From assembly GCF_032062135.1 (NCBI RefSeq), contig NC_092861.1:123833085-123897084 (forward strand): a stretch of DNA of 64,000 nt, in the 5' to 3' direction. The notes below the pieces were generated by a model. That model ran no database searches and was not told where the DNA came from. It worked only from the letters and a program-made list of their open reading frames with translations. A program made the translations under genes and the position numbers. Position 1 is the stretch's first letter, and every line of letters starts with the position of its first letter. The stretch is from Pyxicephalus adspersus (taxonomy: Eukaryota; Chordata; Amphibia; Anura; Pyxicephalidae). Positions 35,877-50,800 of this stretch are shown here, piece after piece.

Positions 35877-38800
35877 ATATAATATAACAAATAAACTTGG
35901 CTTTTTACTTCTAGTACTTTAATACTGATCACCCCAGACCCATAAGATTATCTAAGCTGTCCCCATACCCCTTTTCACGTTATTCCATACAAGCAATGTT
36001 GAAAATTTAAACACTCATCTTGAGGTATCCCTGACACAATTCCTATTCTCACTCTTGATATGTATGGAACTTAGGCAGGAGACATCTGTTTTCAGCACTT
36101 TCTGGTCTCCCAATGTTTGAACAAGTATAGTGCAGCACAGAAATCAAACAGGATAATATTAAACAAAATTACATTTTGAAGTGTACGCTATTCCATACAC
36201 CATATGTAAAATACTAAATATACATACATGAACTGCAGACATGTTACTAACAACAAAAGATTTTAAAAAAGCCAACCTCCACATCCAGCTCCAAGATATC
36301 AGCAGTAGTCTTCATTATTGATCCAATATTTGGAACTGTTCTTCCAAAGTCACCATGTACAAACTCCTTTATGTAGCTAATGATTTGTTAAGTTCATTTA
36401 TATACTGAAAAGTGATGCTCCAAAAGCCTATATGGCATATCACAAGCCTGTCCAGATTAACCAACATTCACTTGAGTATTTCTGGATTTTGTTTGCTTTG
36501 TGTAAAGTTGACTTTATAAAGATGTTCATAAACAAAAAATAACCATCACTATTCCAGCAATTTTTAGGCAGGCTGGTTGATGGTAAGTGTTAAAGCCAAA
36601 CCAAAGTTTCAATTTTAAACATTCGCCGTTAGGCAGGTCATTATTGCAGAAAGGAACATACAATGTCCCTTCTGCAATAATTCCTCCTTTCTGTCTGATC
36701 TTTCTTTGGAACTGTCAAAAAAGCTGAGCTGTACGTGTGCAGCTCAGCTTTGGCTGCCAGGATACTGGCAATGATAATGGCAATTCCAGCTTCCCCCTGT
36801 CCAATAAAGATGGACGATAATCATCTGCAGGAAGAGAAGGAGGAAGAAGGCCGGAACGAACTACCGGCTAGGCCGTATCTGGTCTAAAGGCCAGAGTTTG
36901 CCGACCCCTGCATCCTGATGTGCTAAAATAAAATGCAGAACCCAACTTTCCAAATTTTAGGCATCACAATGCACTACCATCCACTGCAATGTGCTACAAC
37001 ACATGTGGGTTGCCTTGGTATGTTAGGGTGCCATTCAAAATTATTGGCATTCTATGTGCATTACTGAAAATGAGTCCCTAAAGTTTTAAACAGAGCGGAG
37101 AATGGTCAAAACTATTGTCAACTTTTTACTGCTGTCTGTGTCCTCCACTGGGGAGATTCATCCTCTATATTTAACCACAGTCACTAGGTCAGACAATGAA
37201 GGAAATTGCAACATTTTACAGTTGTCACTGAAACAGGAGAGAAGGGGAACTCTGTTCAGATTATAATTGCCTAAGAGGGAATTTCCCTTCAGTTTAATGT
37301 AAAAAAAAAAAATACCTGTAATGTTACACCTACACATTATTTTGCATGCACCTAATATGAAAATATATGTCTAAGTTAGATTAATTTTAAGGTTTAAGTT
37401 AAGGGTTTTTTTTTCAGGCTAAATGTTACCTTGTTTTCACCACAGCAAGAATTAGCAGCACCAAAGAACAAGGCAATGTTTTCCAACTGCTAAGTGGCAT
37501 CGCCATTGCCAGGTCTCATCTTCTCTTTACAAGCATAAATTACTGTTTTGTGAATATGGGGTGGATGAAAAACCAAAGATACATAAGGGCAGGCAGAACA
37601 TGTTGGGCCATATTTAAAAAGTGCAGACATATCACCCCCTGCTTTAGAGTTTAAGGCTATGTTTGCAAGAATTATAGCTTACAAAGTCAGTGGGCCTGAT
37701 TTAATAAAGCTCTCCAAGGCTGGAGAGACTACACTTTCATCAGTGAAGCTGGGTGAGCCAGAAAACCTGGATTTCTTCAAAACCATTTGCTATTTGCTAG
37801 CAAATGTTTTCATGCCTGGACCAGATCCATTTCCAGATTTGCTGGATCACCCAGCTTTACTGATGAAAGAGTATTCTCTCCAGCCTTGGCGTACTTTAAT
37901 AAATCAATGGGTTGATGAAAACCTGGGATCACAAGTAAGCAACTGTGTATGTATCTGTTCTTGCATTGCTATGGGTCCTGCTTATGAATGTGACAACCGA
38001 CTCTTCCCACTCATTATTTTTTGCTTTTCTTTTAATAGTGGGTGCAAAAAACCCTTCTGTCTGCCACAACTAACATGAGATATTGGTGTGAGAAGAGGCT
38101 TTCCTCTAGACACAAGGAATGTGTGCCTTCAGCATGGGTACAAAAAATACACTTTCTACATTTTACTGTGGTATCTGAAGTCTGTTTTTTCATATACGAA
38201 CTTTTTTACGTCCACATATATGTTCCAGTATTCTGAGTGAGATCATAGATTAGGTTTCTGGTTTATCTATCATGGAAACTATCAATAAATGTATGATGTG
38301 TGTTCAGGTGTTTGTATGGTTTGACATACTTTCTTCTAACAGAAAAACTGGTTAGTTTGCATTACTCGGGAATGCACACAAACTCAGGTAGTTTTCGTAA
38401 AGGAATTTCTGATGTGATTTACTTTTCCAATCTTTATATAGCATATTCTTCTAATTCTTCAAATGTCAGCAACCATCAGTTATTTATGGCTTATTCCTAT
38501 TATATTCAGGGTAAAGTGTCAGAGTCTCTTGATTACCCACTACGTGATCAATTTCTACTTGCCTTCCTAGCACTTCTCTCCCACTCTGTTTCCTTGTTGG
38601 ACCTGGAATATGTGTGTGGGTGTATACAACAGGAAGAGGTTGTCCTCCCCATTAGGTAACAATAGCTGGACAATAGCTTCCCAAGTCCAAGCAATGCATC
38701 CTCTGTGGAGGAAACCATACATGGAAGCATCAGATTTTGTGATAGCTTGCTAGGGAGAATGGGGAAGTTAATAAGAGCAGCTCTGAGTTTGGTATGGTAT

Positions 38801-41800
38801 TGTCACATTTCTTAGCCTCTCCACAGTGATGGGAAGGTATAGTAGGTTAGACTCTCTAACATAAAATAGTATTATCAATGGGGGCACAGCACCTATTTTT
38901 ATTAATACCTGGAGAAAGGCAAATTTATAAAGCAGATGAACCTCCAAAATAGTTGGTCATGTGATAAGTAACATCAGCAATCTCTAACTTTCTGTCTAGG
39001 ATAGTGTAATATCGGGAAGCTCTTTATTTAGACATAATACTATGGGCCTGATTTATTAAAGCCCTACAAGGCTAGAGAGGATACACTTTCATCAGTGAAG
39101 CTGGGTGATCCAGCAAACCTGGAATGATGTGGAATTCACTGATGAAAGTGTATCCTCTCCAGCCTTGGAGAACTTTAATAAATCAGGCCCATTGTCTTAG
39201 TTTCAGAGGACTATAAAGCAGGGGGGGCAACCAGGAAAGAAGCTCCTTCTAAGAAAGATGATATTTAGAAACTCCAGAATACCAATTTACAGCACTGAAG
39301 GAATGCACCAGCAACTATTTATACTACAGAGCCAAGTCAAAAGCAGCAATTAATTAGGTCCCTTTAGCTGAAAATGTTTTAGAATAATCAATTTATTTTA
39401 TTTAATTTGTTTTAGTGCTTCATGACCTAATTAAGAGAACAAATCTTAAAAAAAGTTTCCTTTGATGGCAGTATTTCATGTCAGGCACTGGACCTATGCA
39501 AACAGAACTATGTGCTACTGTGATATTTTTCTCTTCACTTACTATGAAAGCAAAATATCATTTTTGGTACTGAAAAAGGATACGTCCCAGCTTGTGTCTT
39601 TAAATACAATCGAAAATGGTGCTCATCTAAATACTCTGTATTCATGGTATGAATAAGTCGAACTCTAGAGGCCAGTGGTCGCCGGTGAAGAACACGTAGA
39701 GGAGTCTTCTGTACAAGCTTGAGCTCCTGAAAGAAATGTTCTATTATTAAAAGTTAATATAAATAATATACTACATCATGGAGCCAAAGATTTACTCTTC
39801 AATGTAGATGTAACATCTTTCTGAATCCCATATAGTTAGCTTAAGCACTGTCATAAAATATTTATTTGAACCTTTTATGTTTATTATCAGTCCAGTGTTT
39901 CTCTTATAGCCTTTTTGTATCTAATTCCTGTCTACATGCATACACCTGAATTATATTATTTAGCATTTTTCAAAGCAGGTTTGCAGATGATAAAAGCAAT
40001 TACCCCTGCATAATATGTTTTAAAAGCTCCTTTGCTGGCCAAACCAGTAAGGTGTTACTACGTCATTAATCTCTTGAGATATTTATATAAGGCTGGCCTT
40101 TTATTACCACACATGTTTTAAGAAATATATCACAATATTACATCTTCAAAGAAAAAGAAGATTTCAGGAAACTACATTTTATCTCTAATATCAATTTCCT
40201 CATCAGGGGTTAAACATAGGTTTACCTTATGGTAGCCTTAAACAGCATGTCAATTTTTCTTAAATTTGTGATTGTTTTAACAAATACAACACAATCGATT
40301 ACAGAAGTATATTGCACATGACATGAGTTACAATAAAAATATAAGGATTATTGGATGGACAAGTGCATTCTGTACAATTAACAGTAAATATCTACAAGCT
40401 GATGGCACAGCTATTGATTTCCCAGTTCACAGCACTTTTATTAATAAAATTATTTACGTTTTTTATTACACATGGCTCTTTTTATTTACAATTACTGGAC
40501 ATTTTTCCAGTGCCACATTTATATACAGCTCTGAGATGTCTTGTGATTAAATGTCAGGGGCCACAAAGGAAGCTGATGTTGGAAGATGTAAAATTGTGTG
40601 CCCCGAAAACAATGTCCTTTATGGAAATCTTTCGATCAATGCAGTACCACACCACACTTCATATGGTACATTTGCTTTAGTTCATAGAAATTTGTCCTTA
40701 CCATGAAAAGGCTAGTTACATAGTTAGCTTACACAAAACTTACACACAGACTGGTTTTCCTTAAAAGACTGAAACATACGGCACAAACCTTAACATTATC
40801 TAGAAGTTCAAGATCTTCTTTTTTGATGTTTTTTTCTGCCCATATTAGAGCACTGTAGCATTTTGTCTTCTCTTCCTCCCCTTCCTTCATATGAGCAACT
40901 GCCTCCCTAAAATAAAGGATCATGTCAATGACTCTAAAAGAATGGCATACTTCATTCATACTGAATGTGCCACATTTGTGCATTCTCAACCATGGTTCAT
41001 TAAAGCAGACCTAAACTAAAATTTCTACCTTACATAACCTACCTACCTACCTAAATGTAGACAACCCTTTTATGTATAATAAAAAGTACCTTCTTCTTCC
41101 AAAGCCAAGGGAAAAAACAAATCAAAATGGGAGTGCAGAGCCTCCTGGGATACATATAATCTCGGGCATGCGCAGAAGATTTTTCTTTATAAAGGGAAAA
41201 ATGCCAATCTCACGCATTCGTGGTGAGATTGGCACTCTTTTTTCCCCCATCTACTGCAGTCTACGTCTCCCGATCTCACGCCTGCGCAGTGCAAGATTGG
41301 GTGGTGTAGGAAGAAGGCGGAAGAACGGGAAAGAAGATGGCAGTGGCCGGCGCTTCCTCTGCGCCGGGAAGAAGGAGGATTCCAGAACGATGCGGTCCAG
41401 GAAATGACTGGAGGGATCTGGTGAAATATTGTGAAAGGTAAACATTGTTTTTTTTTAGTTTACTTCTACTTTAGGCAAAATTTTGTTTTTTTACAGGTAA
41501 AGCATCGGTCTGTCAAAGATTGGACCATAAACCTAATAAACTTGTTTATATATAAAATAATTCCTTTATTTGAAATTAGAGGGCAATAATGCTAAAAGGA
41601 AAAATGCCTGAAAATAGAACCCCAGACACTTTTTTGTTCTTCTTTTAAGGGGTACAAAACATTGTGGCCCTGATAGTAATATATCATCTTATTTCAGTCC
41701 CAGATACCTATGAGGAAAAGAGAAATACCACTTTTAGGAGTTATCAAACACTGCTTGTATTGAGAGGTTACCACACCAACCCAAACTAGGCCAAAAAACT

Positions 41801-44800
41801 TTGGTTGGATCTCCACTTTTAGGCACCAGGCAGCAAAATAAACAGACACAATACGTATTATAAAAGTGTTTACCTGTCATAAGCTTGGCATTTGTGTATT
41901 ATTCAGCTTTGACATTTGCCCAGTGCCGCTGCACTGCCAGCACTATATCTATCACTGTTACAATCTGTAGATGGGATGTGATATCACTTCACCACCAGCC
42001 TGCTGATCAGACAGATTCACTGAAGTCCTCTCTGCTCTTTGCTCATATCAGCATGTTACTTGTCAAAACATTTGCAAGCAGCACACCTGATTAGTTTCTA
42101 TTTCTGCACCTTCCTTTCTAAATCTGCTTTAAAGGTATTACAAGGGGCTATAATTAAGTAGCTAACTGTAAAAAAAAATTATTTTATTTATAAATACTGA
42201 GCAGCATTAATGTGTTTTTCATATCTGCCCAAAGATCTGCTTTTAGCCCCATAAGCACCAAAGTGTTTCCTGACACACTGAATTACTCAATACATGCAGT
42301 TGTGCAAACATAGAAAATACACATTTGCTTCAAGTTTTTAATTTTCTAGTACAATGGCTACTAATGATAACTTAGTCCTGATGAAAGAAAAAATACTCCA
42401 ATTTATAAACTTTGCTTGAATTAATAAGGACATTTATGAATATTTAGCTAGCAATGAGTTTTCTGGGGTATTTGTTTCCAGAAACACATCTAACTACAAG
42501 CTAATGCAATCTTTGGGTCAACGTGACAATATTTTACACTGACAAGCAGGTGTGTTCGAATATTGCATTTAATCTGTGGAGCCTAATCACTCAATTTAAC
42601 CAAATTCTTTCTACTAATTCTTATTCCGTTTATAATGTATGGTACTAAACAGATATAAAATGCAGATTAATTAACAATATCCCAGCATTTAATGGAAGTA
42701 AAAGAAGTCTAGTAATAAAATACTCTCACCTGGTCACTATCTGCAAATCTCGAACTTTGATTTTGTCAGTGCCATTTATTTTCTTCATAAGAAATTAAGA
42801 AAGGAAAATTTTACCATAAAACACAAACACCTTTATTTAAGAAATGGATTTTAAAAACTGTACACAAGTCTCTAAAGTGGAAACTCAATCAATTACACAG
42901 AATAAAATTACAAATCATAGACTTTGCTTGCAAACTCACTAATTCAGTAGACTTGTACACTTTTATAATTTGTATAAGAAAGTTGTGTATAGGATATTGA
43001 ATGACTGTTGCAATTTCTGGAGGCTTAGTACATACTGGGACTTTCAGGGGTGGAACCATTTGCTGTTTTCAGTACAATATGCTCACATTACCTGAAATGT
43101 GAATATAATTCTACTCAATAGGACTCATGTATCAAAAAACATTGCATGCTCTCAATTTCATACATTTCAGCCCTGATTTATAAATGCTACCATTCATCGC
43201 TTAGTATGTAAAATGACACATCCAGATATAGCAAAGCGTATTACTATTCATTTATATGTAGATTATATAAATAAACAGTGATTTGACATAACTGTATTTA
43301 TTTTTCTAAAAAAATGTATTCATAATAAATCTCTTGTTAATCCTTTTCTAACTCTAAGACACAATTAGCTTTTTGCTACTTGCTCTGCTGATTTTTCAAC
43401 CATTGACCCAGAATAAGTATGCAGCTCAGGTGTTCAGCTAATTACCATATAATCATCTGTATGCTTGTTCCAGATGTGTGACTGAGATGAAAAGATCAGC
43501 TTTTGGCATTTGGCAACCAGGCAATCGGCATTCTTTAGAATGAGTTCAGCAAGGCAGCCTACATATTCTTTCAGTTGTAGGTCCTTAATTTTGAGATCTT
43601 CTGCTACTTACCAATGCTCTAGTGTTTGGCAGTTAAAAGACAGGAAGGCTTTTTTGCTACCTTAGAGCTTTTGTGTCCAACCTGAAGCTAGGAGGCTACA
43701 GGCAGCCCATTGACACTTACTGTGTGGCCCTCACAGCCCATTGACTGAAGACACTAGTTTGCCAGTGAAAGAAAAATATTCTTTAGGCTTCTAGTAGTTA
43801 AATGGTTCAGGTTATTTCTTTACAGTTGACTTAAATCATCCCATTTCTATAACTACCCCAAGTGAAGTTTAAAGCAACACACAAGTTCAGAGAAATAAAC
43901 AACAGTTAAACACATACGATAGGCACCCAAAGAGGACTCAATAATTTTTTTTTTTAAGAACATGAAACAACCAGCTTTGTCTTCCTGGCTTTATCACAGC
44001 TTTCTTACCCTTTTAAGCACAGTATCACAATGAGTTTCAGACACAAAAGTGTACCTGACCTTACTTTAAAAAATGTTAAAGGCAGTGACGGTCATGGCAA
44101 CTCATGTAGGGGGCCTCAAATGCAACCACTGACCTCAGCAATTTGCTGCACATTATATATCTGTGAATATAAAGCTACCGTAACCTGTCATATTACAAGT
44201 ATAACCTGGATATAACAGGGTCAGAGACTATGTATTTTTTTAAATAGATTGGTATAGATTCCAATCATGCTAAAGTTGTTGTAGAATGGGGACATTTTAT
44301 GAGACAATCATAGAATGGAGACATATGACATACTGTTCGAAAATCACAATTCATTTTAAAAAATAATGCCCCCAGCCATTCCAAATATGTACTTCTTGTG
44401 CCACTTTTAATATTTCTTTCAGATCAAGATCCATAATCAATGAAAAAAGAGATAAAGTGTGAAATGCCTCACCTCCTGAAGGTCTTTAATGTTTTGCTTT
44501 GTAACCTGGACTTTATGAGGATTTACAAGTTCAATTGCGAAGGGTCTTCCTAAACAAACAGAGAGTTGGTGAACACGGCATGTGAGTTTGTATAAAGGAC
44601 TGTGCAAAGGGGGGATCTCCTGTAAACATGTTAGATGCAGCCAAATTCTATCATGTTCCAGTGATCGAGGTAATGTGGATCCTGCTGCTCTAAAGGCAGT
44701 GGCTGGCCAACCAGAAAGTTTTAGCTGTTGGAGGTTAAAGATAGGGTTAGCGTTACTGTTTAGCCCAGGTATCAGACTATTGCGGTGGGAAATATTATTT

Positions 44801-47800
44801 GGGAAGATGTTGCTAATGCTTACATTTGGATGGGCAAATTGCAAACTTTTACACATCACACATAAGACAGGTCTGCAATCAAATACTTCCGTGCAACTGG
44901 GTAAACACTTTTCTGATAAGATATCTGTTAGGTGTCATAGTCAATAGATGGGTAGCAGATAAATTTCATGTTTACAGCACAGGCAGTGAAATGTTTGCTT
45001 TTTGAGAACAGATCTGAAAAAAATCTTGGCCAGCTTTTTATTGTGAACACAAAACAGTATCAAAATTGTAAGAAACAGACAGAAACCCAAACATCTTTGG
45101 GAAGATTTGAGAATTATTAATGTCACATTAAACACATCTTGAGAGGTCAGATGGCTTGTTTTAATCTCTATTATGTCTATATAATATAAGCGCTATTTAT
45201 TTCATTCATATTTACAGTACCTCTGCCAAGGGTCCTAACGTCCACATCTTCCCTTCCGGAAGATGAAAAGTTAAAGCCTAAAAAACATTAGGAAAGTAAT
45301 ATATTAACCATCGCATTAAGTTACCACTTAGATTTTTAATTGCTCACAAGAACAACAGAAATGGCCTGGATTTGTTCTTGTTGTAATAGCATAATATTGT
45401 AGAAACTATGCCTGCAACTCAAGAGTCCACCATTCTGGATGTGATGTCAGTGGCCCTAGCATACTCTGAACTAGGTACAGTAGTAATTACAGCTGTTATA
45501 ATTAATTTACTATTTAGAAGCAGTTAGATTTACTAGTACGTTTGGAGGCAAATTGTATATTAATAAATGTTTACAGAAAGGAATAAAGCTGCAGCTAAGC
45601 ATTTAAGATACATGGTTTTTATCTGGATTTTTTTGGTTTGTTACAGGGTCTTAATGGTTTAGAGCGCAATTTGGGGGTTAAGTAATACGGAGTGTCTTCA
45701 ATTATGAAGAGCACCTACAAAAGTGACATGTCCTGCCACCTGTTCATCTAAACTTAGAAAGAACTTTTTTAGAAGAATCTTTACACCTGACCTTACTGGT
45801 AGTGTAGGATGTGGGGATCATCTGTGGGGAACTACTTCCTGTGGTCCCATCTGCCAGACCTCTGTGTCCTGTGATTAGGGGATGGAACTACAACATGCAA
45901 ACAGGGACAGGCATTTGATGGATCCAAGAGTGTATTGCATGGGAAGAGTCTTCTGTTGTTCCGCAAGAAAGTTAAGATCAGAAAAGTGGACTGTGAAATG
46001 TAAATATGACCACTCTTTATTTTCAGATGAGGCTATTTTAATTGTTTGTAAATCAGCAAGTCACAGACTGTTAAGGCAAACAGGCTTCTTTAAAGAATTA
46101 TAAAGAATTAAAGTTAGCAGTTAGGTGTATAGGACTTAGGGTGTATAGGGGTAAAATTTATGGGTTGCTTACAAGGTAAGATTAGATGTTAAGCGTTTTG
46201 GTAAAGTTTGGTTAAGTGTTCGAGAGTATTTTAGTTCTGGTAATGATGTGATTTTAAATTACTGATACGGGAGCTGCTGATCACTTGTTTAGGGATATGG
46301 TAAAATACTATATACTTGAATCTTGAATGAGATCAACAGTTTAAAGTAGTTACACATATTATTGTCTTTGCATTCTTCAAAGTACTAACCTTAATTTAAC
46401 AAGTTAACAGTATCCCAGGGTACATTTATCTTTTTATACTCATGAAATTACTTACTGTCAGCTTTAAAAACAGGCATAAGCTGTTCTGTTATCAGCTCCT
46501 CTACTGAAGACTCCATCTTCCTTTCTCCATCAATAACCCAAGGGGTCTGTGGTAAATTCCGCGAGTACTTATTATATCTTCCTGAAATGTGGTAATAGGT
46601 ATGAATTTTCTTAGATCAGTGCATTAGACCACATTAGGCCTTATGTAACATTGCACATAACAATCACATGCTCAGTCATTTTTGTGTAATACAATAAACA
46701 CCAAAAACAAGTACCTGCCACAAAAACTGAAGCATGGTTACACTGCATGTCCACAACTTCACAGGCTGTCTTTGGGGAAGAGGGTGGCCATTGAAACTGT
46801 CTGAAAAAAGAAGTGAAGGTGCAATGCCCTAAAATTTATCACTGAAAGCTAAATATTTTCAACACCAGTACTAGATAACATCACAATGGTTGTACAGATG
46901 AATTATTAACAAAAAGGTATTAAAGTTGTTGTAATACAAGCTACCTAGAAGGTAATACTCATAGTACCATTTAAATGGGCCTGTCATTTATTCTAAAGGG
47001 CTATGATTATATCCTTTACCAACCAACACTTCTTCAGTGCCCCATCTAAAGTTGCTTTTGGTTTGTGCCATGTCTTCCTCGACTTTAAGACCTAGAAAAC
47101 AACACTAGAAAAAAACGGTTTCTAACATAAGGGTTATACGAGGTTTGCCACTTCCATCTTGGAAATGCTTGCTTCTTGGCTAAATCTGGCTTAAAGTACT
47201 TTAGAATCATGTATGCAAGCACGCTTTAAATAAGTGTCAGAAAAGTGTTAAGCCTTCCAGTTTCTATATTTTCTAGACATAGAAGGTAATTGCTCTATAG
47301 TGGCACTTCTAACCTGACAGAGGAAATCACAGGCTACTTTAGGTAGTGGAAAGACAATCGTCTGATCCTGCAGTTTTGAAAACAGGCGCACTCTTTGTGT
47401 AGTAGAAAGAAAAGGCTACGGGGCTGACATCACTTGATAGGGCAAATGGCATCTTACCTGACGTATCTTGCCTGTCAGCCTGCTGTGCTGCTTGCCAACC
47501 TGTACACTGTAGCTCACATCTAGTTGATTATTACTCCTCTTACGCATAATTCAGTATCTTCCATGCATTCACCTTCTATAGATCAATCTGATCAAATTTC
47601 TTTTTAACAAACTCTGTCACGCTCTCAGAACATCCCCTGAAGAAGCCTATCAGTGAAACGCGTTGGGGCTGAGACGATGTCTCTGCATATAAACGCACTT
47701 AGCTATTTCTGTATAGTTGACAGGCATCATCCCTATGACGAATTTAATGAGGTTTTTCAAACTCATTTTGTATGTTTGTCAATGTGAATTGTATTGATAA

Positions 47801-50800
47801 TTGATTGTATGATTTGCCTGATGCTCAATACAATCTTTACTTTGCCTAAAAAACCCCCAACTCTATTTTTCCTTTTTTTTACAAATGGCATTATTAATCT
47901 CTGTAACAAATAAAATCAGCATAGACTGCCTGCACTGCTCATCACAATTTCCTCTCTCCTTCAATGACAAACTTGAATAGTCAGTTGAACCAAGAACGTT
48001 ATTTTGATAATTAAAATATGAATGTTTTAGAAGAAGTCTTTGCATTTTTAATAAGTCTTCTATAGCTGTAAAAAAATTACTTATTTATGTCATACACAAA
48101 ACGGTATCAACAGTAAAAAGTAATGCTGCTCAAGAAAACATTTATTATGCTTTGTCAATGCAAGCTTTCCATTTGTAACCAGTGCAATATGTTATCAACA
48201 CAACATCCCACATAATCATCTAAGTAGACCCATACCACTGGTTATGTAAAGATTGGTTCTTTGAAGTCTGAACAGCTTCCAAAAACAACACAGAAATGGG
48301 GAAACAAAGTGATTAATCTGCAGATCATTAACAACTGGTAGACCCCACCTTTCTCCTCCTCCTCCACACTATTCTGTTAATAAAGCAGTCTGTACTAAGA
48401 AGACAAGTTTACAGAACTCACCTACAGAAATCATCGTCTTTAATCTTTTCTAGAGCTTTCACAACTGCCATTCTAGTAAAGACAGACTGCAGACATAAGA
48501 ACAAAACTATTGTCAGACTGGTATCTAAGGATAAAAGAAAATGCTAAAGTACAGAGGATGTGGCTATAAATCATAAGCCATTCATTCACCCACCAGTGGC
48601 TGTGGTTTTATAATGTGACAGGTTTGTGAAATATAAATCTGAATAAAATACAAAATTAAGTATTACATTACCTATGTATATGAAATGACCATTAACTGGT
48701 CATTAAATGGGCTACTTATAACACAGAACAAAAGTGGAATTGTTGACCCTCATGGAAAGATTCCTAATTTGATTGTCCCAGAAAATAAAATGCCATCTGT
48801 TTGGTCACTGTAAGCAGCTACATTATTTGTGTTCCTTTTAACCAGTTTTATTTGATATATAGTTATTTGTGTTTAAGCAAGGTCTGTAAACATTTGGCCT
48901 GGGGGATGAACTCAACCAATTGGCTTTTTCATGGTAAAAAAAAGTTTCCTGTGGGGTAAAGACGGTTGTACCACATAAAATATGCTGTCATTGGAGGCCG
49001 TTAGAATAGGTCAGAACATTGACTAGAATATTCACTTTACTAGAACACACATTGTGGCCAAAAAAGGGTGAATTGTAAAAAAAAAGGAGAACTGTATGGG
49101 TTGGATAAGAAAATTGATCTGGGAAAATATAAAGGATTCCTCCTGCATTCAATTTCATTGAAGGTCTTTTCATATAGTAGTGCAAAGATGCACAGAAAGT
49201 CAAAATTGAAAGATTTCCCTTTGACAGGTGTTATTTAGCAGGTCATAATAGGGAATAAATGGCTATACAGAACTTAACTAATGTCACAAAAGATACATCC
49301 TGGTCTCAGTGAGGGAACCTTTCCACTTACCATCACAAGCCCAACTTTACTTTATTTTGGTAGGCAGGGGGTTTTGCATATGTCCCCTAATAATGTTTGT
49401 ATGTACAAGCACCCTCATCTTCTGGATATAGATGGGACATATGGGCCTAGGCGATCGAGAATGAATGGGAGCGCAGAGCCTCCTGGGATACCTATGTCAC
49501 GCATCCCGGGAGGCTTTTGGCTGTTCCTTCTGCACATGCTTGAGCATCTTGGGCATGCACAAGAGGAGCCTATTCATCAATAGAGAAAAAAATTGCTGAT
49601 CTCACGCATATGCAGTGAGATTGGCAATTTTTTTCTCAATCTACATCACACGATCCTGTGCCTACGCAGTGCCAGAACGGGTGATGTAGGAAGAAGAAAA
49701 GAGATGTTAGCGCCTGGCGTTCTCTCTGCACTGGGCCAAAGATGGATACCGGGGAGATACGGTACCCAGTGGAAGAAACCTCCCAACGGACAGAATGATC
49801 TTCCGGATTGAAGGCAAGTGTGATTTTTTTGTTTTGGGTTAGTTTTGGGCTTACTTCCGCTTTAATTACTAGGACCAAATCAATTATCCAGTTTAAAAAA
49901 AAATGGTATACAAACTATATAATTGTGTTGACATGTGATCATTTTCCTACAAATAATCAGATGGAAACATGGTTACCAAGTTCCGCAAAACAAATCTAAT
50001 AAGGATTTTTTTATTTAAAAAGGTAAATTAAGCTGCACAATGAGTTACAGCATTAAAGGCAGAGAAACCTCATCTGCCTCCTTCCATCATCTTTATAAAA
50101 TCCCTAACCCACATATAAACCCGCCCACCCACCCACCTACACCTACAAGTCATAAGGATTTTCTCATTTGCTTTAACAATGCTATAATGTAGTTAGTCCT
50201 ACTCATTAAGCAGGTGAGAGAGGGTAAAAAAGGACAAGTGATTGTGTTGATATTGTCAGAGAAAGTCAGGGACATTGTGCAAAGGGGGAGTAATAAATTA
50301 ATAAAAGAAAATAATAATGGTGTATTTGGATAAATTCCTCTTTATTCCTCAAAGGAACCATCCAGCCAAAGTACAGCTTGGAATATCAACATATACTCCT
50401 TATGTTCTGGACCGACTTGAAACTTGAAAACCATCCCTTGCCACTTACATTTGCCTTCACTTTTTCTTATTTTATTTTCCTATACCTATTGTTGGGTCAA
50501 ACAAAGCAATTATTGTTACAAAAATAGAAATATTTCTGAGTTTCTGGTTCAGTATGTTTAGAGAAATATTAAAGAGTATGCTTAAATGGAACACACAATT
50601 GTTGGATTAGAAAGCATTCAGCTGAGCCACGGATGCGCTACTTGTAAGATATTAAACTGTTTAACACATAGGTAATAGGGCTTAGTAGGCTCAAAAATGT
50701 GTCATGTGTCCCTTGTTAAACTTATTTTTGTTATGAAATTTTTATACTGATGTATCTATGTACGCTTTTTGTACCTGTATCTATCAAATCTTTTTGTTTA

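Larger units (their letters stand above)
36377..39583 (-). other. PUS10: U12-type (minor spliceosome) intron of PUS10
   Basis: Reading the minus strand, the intron begins GTATCCTTTTTC, a perfect match to the U12 donor GTATCCTTT. It ends gaacttaacaaatcattag. The CTTAAC core matches the U12 branch-site consensus (TTCCTTAAC), and the branch A lies about 11 nt before the exon, inside the 10-16 nt window known for U12 introns. There is no pyrimidine tract. The intron splits a Thr codon in phase 2. It also contains two copies of the GGGCCTGATT hairpin MITE. Confidence 0.85.

Noticed and set aside
37659..38078. 139-codon plus-strand frame
   Set aside because: Runs through hairpin MITE copy 4; similar peptides appear in the other MITE copies, so it is repeat-derived.
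38300..38659. 119-codon plus-strand frame in the U12-type intron
   Set aside because: Serine- and tyrosine-rich low-information translation, antisense to PUS10, no supporting signals.
44582..44947. 121-codon plus-strand frame upstream of a PUS10 exon
   Set aside because: Intronic DNA opposite PUS10, no family resemblance or splice support.
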